Translations under genes and position numbers: made by a program
Shown here: in pieces, positions 6,680 through 6,918 of the stretch
Layout: the number at the start of each line of letters is the position of its first letter
Position numbering within the stretch: position 1 is the stretch's first letter
Assembly (NCBI GenBank): GCA_900768345.1
Contig: CAAGCO010000001.1
Span: 1 to 6,918, forward strand
DNA length: 6,918 nucleotides
DNA from: Bacilli bacterium
GTDB lineage: Bacteria; Bacillota_I; Bacilli_A; RF39; UBA660
Reading direction: 5' to 3'
The notes under the pieces: model-generated
What the model saw: the letters and a program-made list of their open reading frames with translations, nothing else
Told to the model about the DNA's origin: nothing
Databases searched by the model: none

Positions 6680-6918
6680 TTATATATAGGCGAACTTCTT
6701 CACTTTATTGTAGATGCCCTCTGCATCCAGTCCATACTTGTGGATAAGCTCCACTGCCGGTCCTGACTCGCCGAAGCGGTCCTCTACACCGATACGCAGA
6801 AGCTTTGCAGGCTGCTCCTCACAGAGTACCTCTGCCACAGCACTTCCGAGTCCTCCATTGATAGAGTGCTCCTCTACTGTGACTGCCTTGCCTGTCTTTG
6901 ATACAGATTTAACAATCA
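6680..6918 (-). CDS. Transketolase, C-terminal part (5' end outside window)
   Basis: The last 78 codons of a transketolase-family gene enter from the right edge and end at TAA 6680-6682. Seen: VTVEEHSINGGLGSAVAEVL, then RIGVEDRFGESG, then ELIHKYGLDAEGIY. This is the transketolase C-terminal domain, including the EEH and GGLGSAVAE motifs shared with the transketolase/DXS group; RFGESG favours transketolase over DXS. Transketolase moves two-carbon units between sugar phosphates in the pentose phosphate pathway, using thiamine diphosphate. In many Clostridia it is split into N- and C-terminal subunits; whether this one is split cannot be seen. Base composition is about 50% GC, far above the genes to the left. 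Transketolase pairs also occur in surface-glycan loci, so either housekeeping or cluster membership is possible. Confidence 0.93.
   Translation of the reverse strand, partial: IVKSVSKTGKAVTVEEHSINGGLGSAVAEVLCEEQPAKLLRIGVEDRFGESGPAVELIHKYGLDAEGIYNKVKKFAYI

Noticed and set aside
6679..6684. Perfect TATAAT on the minus strand as a promoter for the 94-aa gene
   Set aside because: No -35 match at 16-18 bp, and it arises from the AT-rich stop region TATATATAAT of the transketolase. The start would be almost at the ATG.
1..6918. CRISPR array, tRNA, rRNA, insertion sequence or riboswitch
   Set aside because: No regularly spaced repeats, no recognisable tRNA or rRNA segments, no transposase, and no gap long enough for a structured leader.

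Overview
The window looks like part of a low-GC Firmicutes chromosome, most likely a gut Lachnospiraceae-type Clostridia (Roseburia/Eubacterium/Butyrivibrio-like). The evidence is AT-rich genes with strong purine-rich ribosome sites, a split-type transketolase C-terminal part, a Firmicutes-style oligosaccharide flippase, and a secreted protein with InlB-type repeats. The genus assignment is inference. Every supported gene lies on the minus strand, so the window is transcribed from right to left. Gaps are mostly under 30 nt, with one of 84 nt, and no stretch of more than 300 nt lacks a gene.

From right to left. (1) 6680-6918 is the C-terminal end of a transketolase, with about 50% GC by hand count. 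(2) 6381-6665 encodes a basic 94-residue protein I do not recognise. (3) 5914-6357 encodes a Panacea (DUF4065/SocA-like) protein, a family best known as antitoxins and proteolytic adaptors. (4) 4654-5921 encodes a multi-pass membrane protein of about 422 residues. It is split into two reading frames at a run of seven A, giving 109- and 311-residue pieces. (5) After 84 nt comes a 507-residue MOP-superfamily polysaccharide flippase. (6) A 303-residue aldo/keto reductase follows, with an unusual basic insert. (7) At the left edge is a large secreted protein, incomplete in the window (698 residues seen). It has a signal peptide, a papain-fold Cys-His peptidase/amidase domain, an SH3 domain, two tandem Ig-like modules and InlB-type repeats.

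Two functional blocks can be proposed. The left block (flippase, reductase, secreted cell-wall-type enzyme) fits the end of a surface-glycan or cell-envelope operon. The block between flippase and transketolase (orphan 94-aa gene, Panacea gene, overlapping membrane gene) resembles a toxin-antitoxin or defence-type module placed inside that locus. In it the Panacea protein would be the antitoxin and the membrane protein the candidate toxin or effector, now apparently frameshifted. That pairing is inferred from gene order, overlap and the known role of Panacea proteins; nothing in the sequence proves toxicity. GC content drops sharply at the transketolase stop codon, which is consistent with the low-GC block having been acquired.
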